Source: Aureimonas sp. Leaf324
GTDB lineage: Bacteria; Pseudomonadota; Alphaproteobacteria; Rhizobiales; Rhizobiaceae
Assembly (NCBI RefSeq): GCF_001423245.1
Contig: NZ_LMOH01000023.1
Coordinates: 271,832-306,901, forward strand
DNA length: 35,070 nucleotides
Reading direction: 5' to 3'
The notes under the pieces were generated by a model. That model was not told the origin of the DNA and did no database searches. It saw nothing but the letters and a program-made list of their open reading frames with translations. Every line of letters starts with the position of its first letter. The first letter of the stretch is position 1. Below are positions 6,451 through 14,614 of the stretch, piece after piece. The position numbers and the translations under genes were made by a program.

Positions 6451-7882
6451 ACGCGTCATCGACGCCTCGGTGATCGCCGAGGCGGGCAGCGAGACCGGAC
6501 CGAAGCGGCCGCCGCCGCGGCGGGGCTGGGGCGCGTCGCTGCGCGGCCTGTCGCGGCAGGTTCGGCGCTTCGTCTCGCGTCGCACGCCCAAGGGCCTCTA
6601 CGCCCGGTCGCTGATCATCATCATCGCGCCGATGGTGCTGCTCCAGTCGGTGGTCGCCTTCGTCTTCATGGAGCGCCACTGGCAGACGGTGACGCAGCGC
6701 CTTTCGGCCTCGGTGGTGCAGGACATCTCGGCCGTGATCGACATGATCCAGACCTATCCCGACCCGGCGGGCGAGTATGCCGAGGTGACGCGCATCGCGC
6801 GCGAGCGCCTGGCGCTGAACGTCCTCGTGCTGCCGCCCGAGCCCCTGCCCGCCCCGGCGCCCAAGCCCTTCTTCAACATTCTCGACGGCATCCTGTCGGA
6901 GGAGATCACCCGGCAGATCAATCGGCCCTTCTGGATCGACACGCTCGGCGAGTCCCGGATCGTCGAAATCCGAATCCAGTTGCCGGACCACATGCTGCGC
7001 ATCTTCGCGCCCCGCAATTCGGCCTACGCCTCCAACAGCCACATCTTCCTGCTCTGGATGGTCGGCACGTCGCTGGTGCTGATCCTGATCGCGATCCTGT
7101 TCCTGCGCAACCAGATTCGCCCGATCCAGAAGCTCGCGCAGGCGGCCGAGGGCTTCGGCCGCGGCCAGCCGATGCCGCCCGATTTCCGCGTGCGCGGCGC
7201 ATCGGAGGTGCGGCGCGCCTCGCTCGCCTTCATCCAGATGCGCGACCGCATCGAGCGCCAGATCGAGCAGCGCACGCAGATGCTGAACGGCGTCAGCCAC
7301 GACCTGCGCACGGTCCTCACCCGCTTCCGCCTGCAGCTGGCTCTCCTGGAGGAGAACGAGGACCGACAGGAGCTCGAGCAGGACGTCGACGAGATGGGCC
7401 GGATGCTGGAAGGCTATCTCGCCTTCGCCAAGGGCGAGGGCGGGGAGGAGGTCGGCGAGCTCGACCTCGAGCGCGTCTTCGCCCGTTTCGAGAGCGAGGC
7501 GTCGCTGAAAGGGCGGAGCCTCGAGACCGATCTCGTCGGCGATCCGCGCATCTCGGTGCGGCCCGATGCCTTCGTGCGCTGCCTCGGAAATCTCGTCGCC
7601 AACGCGCTGCGCCACGGCAACGCCGTGCGCCTCAGCGCCCGTCACGACGACCGCTGGCTGTCGGTCTCCGTGGAAGACGATGGTCCCGGCATCGAGCCGA
7701 CGCAGCGCGAGGACGTCTTCAAGCCGTTCGTCCGGCTGGACGAGGCCCGCAACATCGACGCGGGCGGCACGGGCCTCGGGCTTGCCATCGCGCGCGACGT
7801 CGCCCGCAGCCATGGCGGCGACATCCTCCTGTCGGAATCCTCGCTCGGCGGGCTGAAGGCGCTGGTCCGAATTCCGGCCTAG
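6440..7882 (+). CDS. EnvZ-like sensor histidine kinase
   Basis: This is a 480-residue inner-membrane kinase. A basic, proline-rich N-terminus (1-55) is followed by TM1 (about 57-77), a periplasmic region (78-200), TM2 (about 202-222), HAMP (223-275) and a dimerisation helix with phospho-accepting H287 in GVSHDLRTVLTR. The ATPase domain has N-box CLGNLVANALRHGN (N384, N388), G1 EDDGPGIEP and G2 GGTGLGLAIA. The H-box has Val where E. coli EnvZ has Pro (HDLRTP); similar variants are common in alphaproteobacterial homologues. Its start lies inside the response regulator gene. The stop codon TAG (7880-7882) falls within the left end of a palindromic repeat. The stimulus is unknown. Confidence 0.9.
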   Translation: MSIERVIDASVIAEAGSETGPKRPPPRRGWGASLRGLSRQVRRFVSRRTPKGLYARSLIIIIAPMVLLQSVVAFVFMERHWQTVTQRLSASVVQDISAVIDMIQTYPDPAGEYAEVTRIARERLALNVLVLPPEPLPAPAPKPFFNILDGILSEEITRQINRPFWIDTLGESRIVEIRIQLPDHMLRIFAPRNSAYASNSHIFLLWMVGTSLVLILIAILFLRNQIRPIQKLAQAAEGFGRGQPMPPDFRVRGASEVRRASLAFIQMRDRIERQIEQRTQMLNGVSHDLRTVLTRFRLQLALLEENEDRQELEQDVDEMGRMLEGYLAFAKGEGGEEVGELDLERVFARFESEASLKGRSLETDLVGDPRISVRPDAFVRCLGNLVANALRHGNAVRLSARHDDRWLSVSVEDDGPGIEPTQREDVFKPFVRLDEARNIDAGGTGLGLAIARDVARSHGGDILLSESSLGGLKALVRIPA

Positions 7883-8059
7883 AGCGTGTTCCGACCGGAC
7901 GGGATGGTCGTCACGGAGGTGATTTCGCTTCGTGGCGAGGAGCGAAGCCGTCGCATCGTGACCGACGAGCAACGCTGGCACGGGGCGAAAGCGCCCTGCC
8001 GAACAGCGGGTGTCCGAAGGACGATCACGACCGTTCGATCCGGCTGGAAAGCGCTCTAG
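7879..8059. repeat. Palindromic intergenic element, about 180 bp, with inverted ends
   Basis: The ends are inverted copies: CTAGAGCG..TTCC..CCGGA on the left (from 7879) and the reverse complement of 8059 leftwards, CTAGAGCG..TTCC..CCGGA. By eye, 27 of the outer 38 positions match. No open frame is seen inside. Elements with such CTAGAGC..TTCC..CCGG ends are scattered in many Rhizobiales genomes and resemble MITE-type or REP-like repeats. Both flanking convergent genes (the kinase and csaA) take their TAG stop codons from the CTAG ends. Confidence 0.65.
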
Positions 8060-8418
8060 TAGAGGCGCCCGCCGTTCGGCACCGCGTGGCTCAGCGCCGC
8101 GAGCACCACGTTGCCGGCCTCGTCGGGGAAGCCGAGCGTCAGCACCTCCGAACGCATCGGGCCGATCTGGCGCGGCGGGAAGTTGACCACCGCCATCACC
8201 TGCCGCCCGACCAGCTCGTCCAGCGAGTGGCGCACGGTGATCTGCGCCGACGACTTCTTCTGGCCGATCTCCGGCCCGAAATCGATGACGAGGCGGAAGG
8301 CGGGCTTGCGCGCTTCCGGGAACGGCTCGGCCGAGACGATCGTCCCGACCCGGATATCGACCTTCATGAAGTCGTCGAAGGTGATCTGCGGCGCGACGCC
8401 CGCGGTCTCGGCACTCAT
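8056..8418 (-). CDS. csaA: tRNA-binding domain protein CsaA
   Basis: This 120-residue protein consists of a single OB-fold tRNA-binding domain, related to the C-terminus of bacterial methionyl-tRNA synthetase and to Trbp111. The pattern FDDFMKVDIRVGTIVSAEPFPEARKPAFRL followed by QKKSSAQIT and VVNFPPRQIGPMRSEVL is the family signature. CsaA was described as a secretion-related chaperone in Bacillus; it binds tRNA or peptides as a dimer. The start at 8418 (MSAET) lies just after proC in the same direction (4 bases apart), so it is the last gene of ybjN-proC-csaA. The stop codon is supplied by the adjacent palindromic element. Confidence 0.9.
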   Translation of the reverse strand: MSAETAGVAPQITFDDFMKVDIRVGTIVSAEPFPEARKPAFRLVIDFGPEIGQKKSSAQITVRHSLDELVGRQVMAVVNFPPRQIGPMRSEVLTLGFPDEAGNVVLAALSHAVPNGGRLY

Positions 8419-8422
8419 TCGT

Positions 8423-9244
8423 TCAGCCCTTGGACAGTTCGATCGCGCGGTCGCGCGCGGCGGCAACGGCCTTGGTCATCAGAGGCTTAAGACCGTCCTC
8501 CGCCATCAGGACGCCGAGCGCCGCCTCCGTCGTGCCCTTTGGCGAGGTGACGTTGCGGCGCAGTTGCGACGGCGGATCGTCGGACCGGATCATCAGCTCG
8601 CCCGCGCCCGCCACGGTATGGCGCGCAAGACGCATCGCGAGTTCGGGATCGAGGCCGGCCTTCACGCCCGCTTCCGCCAGCGCCTCGGCCAGGAGGAAGA
8701 CATAGGCCGGGCCGCTGCCGGACACGGCCGTCACGCGGTCGATGTCGTCCTCGCTTCGAACCCACTCCACCGGACCGCATGCCTGGAGGAGGTCGGTCGC
8801 CGTCACCCTCAGGCCCGGCGTCACGCGCTCGTTGGCGTAGGCGCCCGTGATGCCGCGGCCGATCAGGGCGGGCGTGTTGGGCATCGCGCGCACCACCGGC
8901 CGCGTGCCGAGCTTCTCCTCGATGAAGGCGATGGTGCGCCCGGCCGCGACCGAGATCACCAGCGTTTCGTCCTTCAGGCTCGCGCGCAGCGGCGCGACCG
9001 CTTCGGCCAGCACCTGTGGCTTGACCGCGAGGATCACAACGTCCTGCGGCTCGTCCGGGGCGGTGGCAGCATGGCGCACGCCCTGGTCGAACAGCGCATT
9101 GAGCGCCGGCGACGGATGGGGGTCGAGGATGGTGACCGAGGCCGGGTCGAGCCCGCCCGCGATCCAGCCGCGCAGCATCGCGCCGCCCATGTTGCCGCCG
9201 CCGAGCAGCAGAAGCCGGCCGACCGGCGCGATGCCCGCGCTCAT
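8423..9244 (-). CDS. proC: Pyrroline-5-carboxylate reductase
   Basis: This 273-residue enzyme reduces pyrroline-5-carboxylate to proline with NAD(P)H, the last step of proline synthesis in the cytoplasm. The N-terminal Rossmann motif LLLLGGGNMGGAML is at about residues 11-24. The conserved C-terminal region VSGSGPAYVFLLAEALAEAG, followed by A..GA.E..., forms the dimeric active site. The ATG at 9244 overlaps the stop of the upstream ybjN-like gene (ATGA), showing translational coupling. A longer open frame upstream is ybjN in another frame. The length fits the family. Confidence 0.95.
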   Translation of the reverse strand: MSAGIAPVGRLLLLGGGNMGGAMLRGWIAGGLDPASVTILDPHPSPALNALFDQGVRHAATAPDEPQDVVILAVKPQVLAEAVAPLRASLKDETLVISVAAGRTIAFIEEKLGTRPVVRAMPNTPALIGRGITGAYANERVTPGLRVTATDLLQACGPVEWVRSEDDIDRVTAVSGSGPAYVFLLAEALAEAGVKAGLDPELAMRLARHTVAGAGELMIRSDDPPSQLRRNVTSPKGTTEAALGVLMAEDGLKPLMTKAVAAARDRAIELSKG

Positions 9245-9741
9245 GCGTTGCCGACCGTGTCGAACACGGCGCAGGCCAGCGCCTCGTCGGCGGTTTTCTC
9301 CGCCCAGACCACGAACTGGAAGGCCTGATAATAGCGCTCGCACGCCTCCAGCGCCGCCGACAGGAGGCGCTCGGCCTGCTGGCTCGTCGGCTGTACGCCG
9401 CCCGACAGGAGGATCGCGTGGCGGAACATCACCGCGCCCTCGGACGCCCAGAGATCGAAGTGGCCGACCAGCATCCCCTCGTTGATACGCGACAGGAGCC
9501 GCAGCACCTCGACCTGCCGCCGGGCCGGAACCTTGAGGGTGAACGCGCAGCCGAGATGCAGCGCCTCGGAGGCCTCCATCCAGGAGAACGAGACTGAATA
9601 GTCGGTCCAGGCGCCCTGCACCGAGACCGCGATCTCGTCGTCGCAGGGGCGTTCGAAGGACCAGTCATGACGCGAGGCGACGGTCTCGATCACATCCACC
9701 GGATGCGAGAGTCGCCTGACGTCGAGTTCGCCGAGTTGCAT
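9241..9741 (-). CDS. YbjN domain-containing protein
   Basis: This 166-residue protein belongs to the YbjN family, related in fold to type III secretion chaperones. Seen features are VDVIETVASRHDWSFER near the start, a central FSWMEASEALHLGCAF and the stretch LLSRINEGMLVGHFDLW that is conserved in alphaproteobacterial members. E. coli YbjN affects motility and stress traits; the role here is not known. It is cytoplasmic, with no signal peptide. It overlaps proC by four bases, so the two are probably co-transcribed, an arrangement common in Rhizobiales. The start at 9741 (MQLGELDVRRL) was chosen as the first Met in the conserved part. Confidence 0.85.
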   Translation of the reverse strand: MQLGELDVRRLSHPVDVIETVASRHDWSFERPCDDEIAVSVQGAWTDYSVSFSWMEASEALHLGCAFTLKVPARRQVEVLRLLSRINEGMLVGHFDLWASEGAVMFRHAILLSGGVQPTSQQAERLLSAALEACERYYQAFQFVVWAEKTADEALACAVFDTVGNA

Positions 9742-10063
9742 GTCGTTTGATCCCCGTGCCGCATCGGACGCGGGACCGCCGGGGCGCCGCACGCACCCCG
9801 TCGTCAAGGGTCGAATTCCTCGTAAGACCCTGGCTTCCGCGCCTCCCGGAAAGCCGCCGCCGTGGCGAATCACCGTTGATTTCAGTGTATCGACGCGGAC
9901 TCGCGATTCCAGAGGCGGAAACGGTATTTTAAGGTTCGTCGGGAGCGGGTCGGAACCCGCGGCCTGCACCCCGGGCGTTAAGCGATTCAGCGCTCACGCT
10001 TTTCCGATTCCGCACGGTCACGGCAGACCCGTGACAAACCTGTGCACGGCCTGTGGAAAAGCC
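9742..10063. other. 322-bp region between ybjN and ubiK, no gene seen
   Basis: There is no convincing coding frame. It must hold the ybjN promoter (minus strand) and the 3' end of ubiK. Two small hairpins are visible: GCGGGT/ACCCGC near 9945-9961, and GTCACGG-CAGAC-CCGTGAC at 10017-10035. The latter lies about 30 bases past the ubiK stop and might end or stabilise that transcript, although no T-run follows. No tRNA-like fold was found. Confidence 0.5.
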
Positions 10064-10336
10064 TTACGGCGTCGTCGTGGAAGCCCCGGACAAACGGGCC
10101 TCGAGGTCGGCGACGCGCTTTTTCAGAGCTTCGTTCTCGACGCGTGCCCGGGTCGCCATCTCGCGCACGGCCTCGAACTCCTCGCGCTGCACGAGGTCCA
10201 TCGAGTTGATGAAGCGCTCGCCCTGGGAGCGGAACACCGTCTCCATCTCGCGGCGCACGCCCTGCGCCGCGCCGGCCGCGTCGGTCATCATGCGGGCGAA
10301 CTCGTCGAGCATGCGGTTGGGGCCTCGGTCGTTCAT
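10064..10336 (-). CDS. ubiK: Ubiquinone biosynthesis accessory factor UbiK
   Basis: This 90-residue protein of the UbiK/YqiC (BMFP) family helps the lipid-binding UbiJ stage of aerobic ubiquinone synthesis and can associate with membranes. The N-terminal amphipathic half (RMLDEFARMMTDAAGAAQG) is followed by a coiled coil (about 50-82: EEFEAVREMATRARVENEALKKRVADLEARL in part), as in the family. It is divergent from lgt, with about 138 bases between. The start at 10336 has no competing upstream Met in a conserved region. Confidence 0.85.
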   Translation of the reverse strand: MNDRGPNRMLDEFARMMTDAAGAAQGVRREMETVFRSQGERFINSMDLVQREEFEAVREMATRARVENEALKKRVADLEARLSGASTTTP

Positions 10337-10474
10337 CGGTTCGCTCCTTGAAAGCGGCTAGCGCGCCCTCGGAGGTAGGCGCTCGGCTCCGCCTTGGCAA
10401 TGGAGCGGCTTGACCCCGCCGCCTGCCCGGCGCACATCCCCGCCCGACGTGCCGAGCCCCGAGGAGCCCCCGCC

Positions 10475-11341
10475 ATGACAGCCTCCGCCGTTCTCGGCGT
10501 CCTCGCCTATCCCCAGATCGACCCGGTCTTCCTGCAGATCGGCCCCATCGCGCTGCGCTGGTATGGGCTCGCCTACGTCGCCGGCATCCTGTGCGGCTGG
10601 CTCTACGGGCGCCACCTCGTCGGCACGCCGCGGCTCTGGCCGAACGGCGTCTCGCCGATCACCAAGACCGACATCGACGACTTCATCGTCTGGATCACGA
10701 TCGGCATCGTGGCGGGCGGGCGCATCGGCTCGATCCTGTTCTACGACTTCGACCGCGTCGCCGCCGACCCGCTCTCGGCCTTCCGCGTCTGGGAGGGCGG
10801 CATGTCGTTCCATGGCGGCCTGATCGGCGTGACGATCGCGATGATCCTGTTCTGCCGCTCGCACAAGGTGCCGCTGTTCAGTCTGATCGACGTCGTGGCC
10901 GCCTCGGTGCCCTTCGGGCTGTTCTTCGGCCGCATCGCCAACTTCATCAACGGCGAGCTCTGGGGCGCGCCGACCTCCGTGCCCTGGGCGATGGTGTTCC
11001 CGCATGCGGGCCCCGAGCCGCGCCATCCGAGCCAGCTCTACGAGGCGGCGCTGGAAGGCATCGTCCTCTTCCTGATCCTGCGCGTCCTGACACACCGCTT
11101 CGGTGCGCTCGGGCGTCCGCGCCTCGTCGGCGGAGTCTTCATCCTGCTTTATGGCTGCGCGCGCATCTTCGTCGAGTTCTTCCGCATGCCCGACGTGCAG
11201 CTCGGCTACCTCCTCGGCACCGGCTGGCTGACCATGGGCATGGTGCTGTCGCTGCCGATGCTGCTCGTTGGGCTCTGGGCGATCACGACCGCCAAGCCCC
11301 GTGCCTACGAGCCCCGCGTCGCCGAGACCACGGCGGCGTGA
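10475..11341 (+). CDS. lgt: Prolipoprotein diacylglyceryl transferase
   Basis: This 288-residue inner-membrane enzyme moves diacylglyceryl from phosphatidylglycerol to the lipobox cysteine of prolipoproteins, the first step of lipoprotein maturation. About seven membrane helices are visible. The active-site region FHGGLIG (H113) and the Lgt signature GRIANFINGELWG (152-164) are intact, as is HPSQLYEA further on. The ATG at 10475 follows GAGGAG. Its last bases overlap the GTG start of the next gene (GTGA), so lgt heads an operon with the methyltransferase, pgeF and the M24-fold gene. Confidence 0.95.
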   Translation: MTASAVLGVLAYPQIDPVFLQIGPIALRWYGLAYVAGILCGWLYGRHLVGTPRLWPNGVSPITKTDIDDFIVWITIGIVAGGRIGSILFYDFDRVAADPLSAFRVWEGGMSFHGGLIGVTIAMILFCRSHKVPLFSLIDVVAASVPFGLFFGRIANFINGELWGAPTSVPWAMVFPHAGPEPRHPSQLYEAALEGIVLFLILRVLTHRFGALGRPRLVGGVFILLYGCARIFVEFFRMPDVQLGYLLGTGWLTMGMVLSLPMLLVGLWAITTAKPRAYEPRVAETTAA

Positions 11342-12444
11342 GCGATCTCGCCGCGCGCATCCGCGCCGAGATCGAGGCGGCGGGCCCGATGCGGCTCGAC
11401 CGGTTCTGGAACCTCTGCCTCTTCGATCCCGCTGAGGGCTACTACACCAGCCGCGACCCGATCGGGACGGCCGGGGACTTCACCACCGCGCCCGAGATCA
11501 GCCAGATGTTCGGCGAGCTTCTGGCCGCCTGGACCTTTGCCGCCTGGGACGGTCTCGGCCGTCCCGCCGCTTTCACCTTCGCGGAAGCCGGCCCCGGGCG
11601 CGGCACCTTGATGGCCGACATGCTGCGCACCCTGCGCCAGTTCGACCCGGCCTTTCTGAAAGCGGCGCGTATCCGGCTGGTCGAGGTCAGCGATCGGCTG
11701 GCCGGCGTCCAGGCCGAGCGGCTCGCGCGCTTCGACCTGCCGGTCCGGCGCGTCCGGCAGATCGAGGAGCTGGACGGTGACGGGCCGCTTCTCCTCGTCG
11801 CCAACGAGCTTCTCGATGCGCTCGCCATCCGCCAGTTCGTGTTCCGCGGCGGCGCGTGGCACGAGCGGCTAGTGGACGCCGCCGGCGACGGGTTCGCCTT
11901 CGCCGACGGTCCTGCGACGACACTCGTGCCCGCGGCCCTCGCCCGCCTGCCCCAACCCGCCGCGGGAGCGGTGTTCGAAGTCTCGCCTGAGCGCGACGCC
12001 CTGTGCGCCGCCTTGGCCGGCCGGCTCGCGCAAGAGGGCGGCGCGGCGCTCTTGATCGACTACGGCCACGCCCGAACCGGGTTCGGCGACACGCTGCAGG
12101 CGCTTCGCCGGCACCAAAAGACCGCGGTGCTCGATGCGCCGGGCTCGGCCGACATCACCAGCCATGTCGACTTCGAGCAGGTCGCCCGCGCCATGGCGGG
12201 CACGGCGCCGACGCTCCGCTTCGGCCTTGCGGCGCAGGGCGACTTTCTCCTGTCGCTGGGGCTGCCCGAGCGGGCGGGACGGCTCGGCGCCCATGCCGAC
12301 GAGGCCGGCCGTGCGGCGATCACGGCGGCGGTCCATCGCCTCGCCGGCAGGGGCCAAGGCGAGATGGGTGCACTGTTCAAGGTGTTCGGCGCGGCCTCCG
12401 CCCCGCTGCCGCTGCCGCCCTTCGTGCAACCGCGCGTCGATTGA
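11338..12444 (+). CDS. MidA/NDUFAF7-family SAM-dependent methyltransferase
   Basis: This 368-residue class I methyltransferase belongs to the family of NDUFAF7/MidA (DUF185), which in mitochondria methylates an arginine of complex I subunit NDUFS2 during assembly. The N-terminus MRLDRFWNLCLFDPAEGYYTSRDPIG and GDFTTAPEISQMFGELLA are hallmarks. The SAM site is FAEAGPGRGTLMADML, followed by LLLVANELLDALAIRQF. The start is a GTG at 11338, overlapping the lgt stop by four bases; no ATG lies near the conserved start. A role in complex I assembly here is inferred from the family. Confidence 0.9.
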   Translation: MSDLAARIRAEIEAAGPMRLDRFWNLCLFDPAEGYYTSRDPIGTAGDFTTAPEISQMFGELLAAWTFAAWDGLGRPAAFTFAEAGPGRGTLMADMLRTLRQFDPAFLKAARIRLVEVSDRLAGVQAERLARFDLPVRRVRQIEELDGDGPLLLVANELLDALAIRQFVFRGGAWHERLVDAAGDGFAFADGPATTLVPAALARLPQPAAGAVFEVSPERDALCAALAGRLAQEGGAALLIDYGHARTGFGDTLQALRRHQKTAVLDAPGSADITSHVDFEQVARAMAGTAPTLRFGLAAQGDFLLSLGLPERAGRLGAHADEAGRAAITAAVHRLAGRGQGEMGALFKVFGAASAPLPLPPFVQPRVD

Positions 12445-12498
12445 CTTCGACCACCCCCTCCCCCACGAATGAGGGTCCATAACGGACAGCCGCATCCC

Positions 12499-13305
12499 AT
12501 GCTCGATCACCGCCTTTCCGCCGCCTCGCACCTTCGCGCGCGCGACACCGTCCAGGACCCGCGCTTCGGCTCCGACGCTCGGCTCGCCCACGCCTTCTTC
12601 ACGCGGGCCGGCGGCGTCTCGACCGGGGTCTATCGCGGCCTCAACGCCGGGATCGGCTCGCACGACGAGGCCGAGGCGGTGCACGAGAACCGGCGGCGCG
12701 CCGTGCATTTTCTCGGGCTCGAAGGCACGCAGTTGGCGACGCCCTGGCAGACGCATTCGCCCGATGCGGTGGTCGCGACCGAGCCGTTCGGCGGTGAGCG
12801 CCCGAAAGCGGATGCGGTGGTGACGGCGACGCGGGGTCTTGCCGTCGGCGTTGTGACGGCCGACTGCGGACCGATCCTCTTTGCCGACGCGCGCGGCGGC
12901 GTCGTCGCGGCGGCCCATGCCGGCTGGCGCGGGGCCGTCGGCGGCGTTCTCGAGCGCACGGTCGAGACGATGGAGGGCCTCGGCGCGCGGCGCGACCGGA
13001 TCGAGGCGGTGCTCGGCCCCTGCATCACGCAGCCCAACTACGAGGTCGGCGCCGACATGGCCGAGACCTTCCTGCGCGAGGATGCCGCCAACGAGCGCTT
13101 CTTCGCGGCCGGTGCGACGCCGGAGAAGCGCCAGTTCGACCTGCCCGCCTTCATCCTCGCCCGCCTCGAGCGCATCGGCGTCGCGGCCCGTTTCGTCGGA
13201 CGCTGCACCTATGCCGAGGAGGATGCGTTCTTCTCCTTCCGGCGGACCACCCATCGCGGGGAGACCGACTACGGTCGGCAGCTTTCCGCCATCGCCCTCG
13301 CCTGA
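12499..13305 (+). CDS. pgeF: Peptidoglycan editing factor, YfiH/laccase-domain family
   Basis: This 268-residue cytoplasmic protein of the DUF152 family removes misplaced amino acids (Ser for Ala) from peptidoglycan precursors in E. coli; related enzymes act on purine nucleosides. The metal site is complete: H86 in QTHSPDAV, C123 in TADCGPILF and H140 in AAHAGWRGAVGG. It lies 54 bases after the methyltransferase and 13 before the M24-fold gene. Two starts are possible, ATG at 12469 and ATG at 12499. The second is preferred because GGACAG precedes it and the conserved sequence begins soon after. Confidence 0.9.
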   Translation: MLDHRLSAASHLRARDTVQDPRFGSDARLAHAFFTRAGGVSTGVYRGLNAGIGSHDEAEAVHENRRRAVHFLGLEGTQLATPWQTHSPDAVVATEPFGGERPKADAVVTATRGLAVGVVTADCGPILFADARGGVVAAAHAGWRGAVGGVLERTVETMEGLGARRDRIEAVLGPCITQPNYEVGADMAETFLREDAANERFFAAGATPEKRQFDLPAFILARLERIGVAARFVGRCTYAEEDAFFSFRRTTHRGETDYGRQLSAIALA

Positions 13306-13318
13306 ACGAAAGCGCTTC

Positions 13319-14470
13319 ATGCTCCATTTCACGCCCGACGAATTCGAGCGCCGCCGCGCGCGCCTGTCCGCCGAGATGGCGGAGCGCAAGCTCGACGCCG
13401 TGATGCTGTTTGCGCAGGACTCGATGTTCTGGCTGACGGGCTACGATACGTTCGGCTTCTGCTTCTTCCAGTGCCTCGTGGTGAAGGCGGACGGCGAGAT
13501 GCGCCTCCTCACGCGCTCGGCGGACCTGCGCCAGGCGCGCGCGACCTCGAACATCGAGACGGTCGTCGTCTGGCGCGATCGCGGCGGCGCCAACCCGGCG
13601 ATCGAACTGCGCGACATGATGGACGACATGGGGCTGCTCGGCGCCCGCGTCGGCGTCGAATGGTCGACGCACGGTCTGACGGCGGCGAACGGCAAGCTCG
13701 TCGAGGAGAAGCTCGGATCCTTCGCCGCGCTCACCGACGCGTCCGACCTCGTGCCCGCGCTGCGCGTCATCAAGAGCGAAGCCGAGATCGCCTATGCGCG
13801 GGAGGCGGCGCGGCTCGGCGACGAGGCGTTCGAGGCGATGTGGCCGCTGGTGCGCGAGGGGGCCGACGAGGGCGCGCTCCTCCACGCGCTGCAGGGTGAC
13901 ATCCTCCTGAAGGGCGGCGACTACCCCGCCAACCCGTTCATCCTCGGCTCCGGCGAGGACGCCCTCCTCTGCCGCTACAAGTCCGGCCGCCGCACCCTGT
14001 CGGCGCAGGACCAGCTGACGATCGAGTGGTCCGGCGTCAAGGCGCAATACCACGCCCCGCTGATGCGCACCGTGATCGTCGGCCGCCCGCTGATGCGGCA
14101 CGAGGAACTGTTCGCGGCCGGCGCCGAGGCGTTGAAGGCCGTCGAGGAGGCCATGCGCCCCGGCCAGACCTTCGGCGACGTGTTCGACGCGCATGCCCGC
14201 GTGATGGAGGCCCACGACCTCGCCCGCCATCGCCTCGCCGCCTGCGGCTACTCGGTCGGCGCGCGCTTCGCCCCGTCCTGGATGGACCCGCAGATGTTCG
14301 TCTCGGGCAATGCCGAACCGATCCGGCCGAACATGACGCTGTTCGCGCACATGATCATCATGGATTCCGACAGCGGCGCCGCGATGTGCCTCGGGCAGAC
14401 CTACCTCACCACCGAGGGCGCCCCGGAATGCCTGTCGCGCCTGCCGATCGAGCTGAAGGCGACCGGCTGA
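13319..14470 (+). CDS. M24 (pita-bread fold) peptidase-like protein lacking metal ligands
   Basis: This 383-residue protein has the two-domain layout of aminopeptidase P, prolidase and creatinase: an N-terminal creatinase domain (about 1-150) and an M24 domain (about 160-383). The five usual metal ligands (Asp, Asp, His, Glu, Glu) appear lost. IEWSG replaces the first Asp motif, APLMRT the second, GYSVGAR stands where GHG(I/L)G is expected, and the two Glu motifs read MTLFAHMI and MCLGQTYLTT. Metal-free members such as creatinase and ectoine hydrolase exist, so it may hydrolyse a C-N bond without metal. The substrate is unknown. It is the last gene of the lgt operon. Confidence 0.8.
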   Translation: MLHFTPDEFERRRARLSAEMAERKLDAVMLFAQDSMFWLTGYDTFGFCFFQCLVVKADGEMRLLTRSADLRQARATSNIETVVVWRDRGGANPAIELRDMMDDMGLLGARVGVEWSTHGLTAANGKLVEEKLGSFAALTDASDLVPALRVIKSEAEIAYAREAARLGDEAFEAMWPLVREGADEGALLHALQGDILLKGGDYPANPFILGSGEDALLCRYKSGRRTLSAQDQLTIEWSGVKAQYHAPLMRTVIVGRPLMRHEELFAAGAEALKAVEEAMRPGQTFGDVFDAHARVMEAHDLARHRLAACGYSVGARFAPSWMDPQMFVSGNAEPIRPNMTLFAHMIIMDSDSGAAMCLGQTYLTTEGAPECLSRLPIELKATG

Positions 14471-14517
14471 TCGCGGCAAGGACTTAACCGCGCCGCGGTC
14501 TTTCCCGCGGTGCAACC

Positions 14518-14545
14518 TTGAATCTTTCCACCAGCTTGCTAAGAG
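14518..14545 (+). promoter_or_regulatory. Candidate prs promoter
   Basis: TTGAAT (14518-14523) and TAAGAG (14540-14545) are spaced by 16 bp, about 70 bases before the prs ATG. The -35 box is good, the -10 box weak. A small CCGCGG hairpin (about 14494-14511) just upstream may end the preceding operon. Confidence 0.35.
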
Positions 14546-14614
14546 CCCGCCCATGCGACCGGCCCCTCCCTTCCGAGGTCCGGCGAGCCCTGTAGACGGA
14601 TAAAGCGGTCAGCG

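Noticed and set aside
6356-7981. A 541-codon open frame antisense to the histidine kinase
   Set aside because: It mirrors a fully intact kinase gene with all motifs; the antisense product is His/Glu/Arg/Asp-rich with no recognisable domain, a common artefact in GC-rich DNA.
9742-10063. A possible tRNA or small RNA between ybjN and ubiK
   Set aside because: Two short hairpins are present, but no cloverleaf, no CCA end and no clear promoter-terminator pair.
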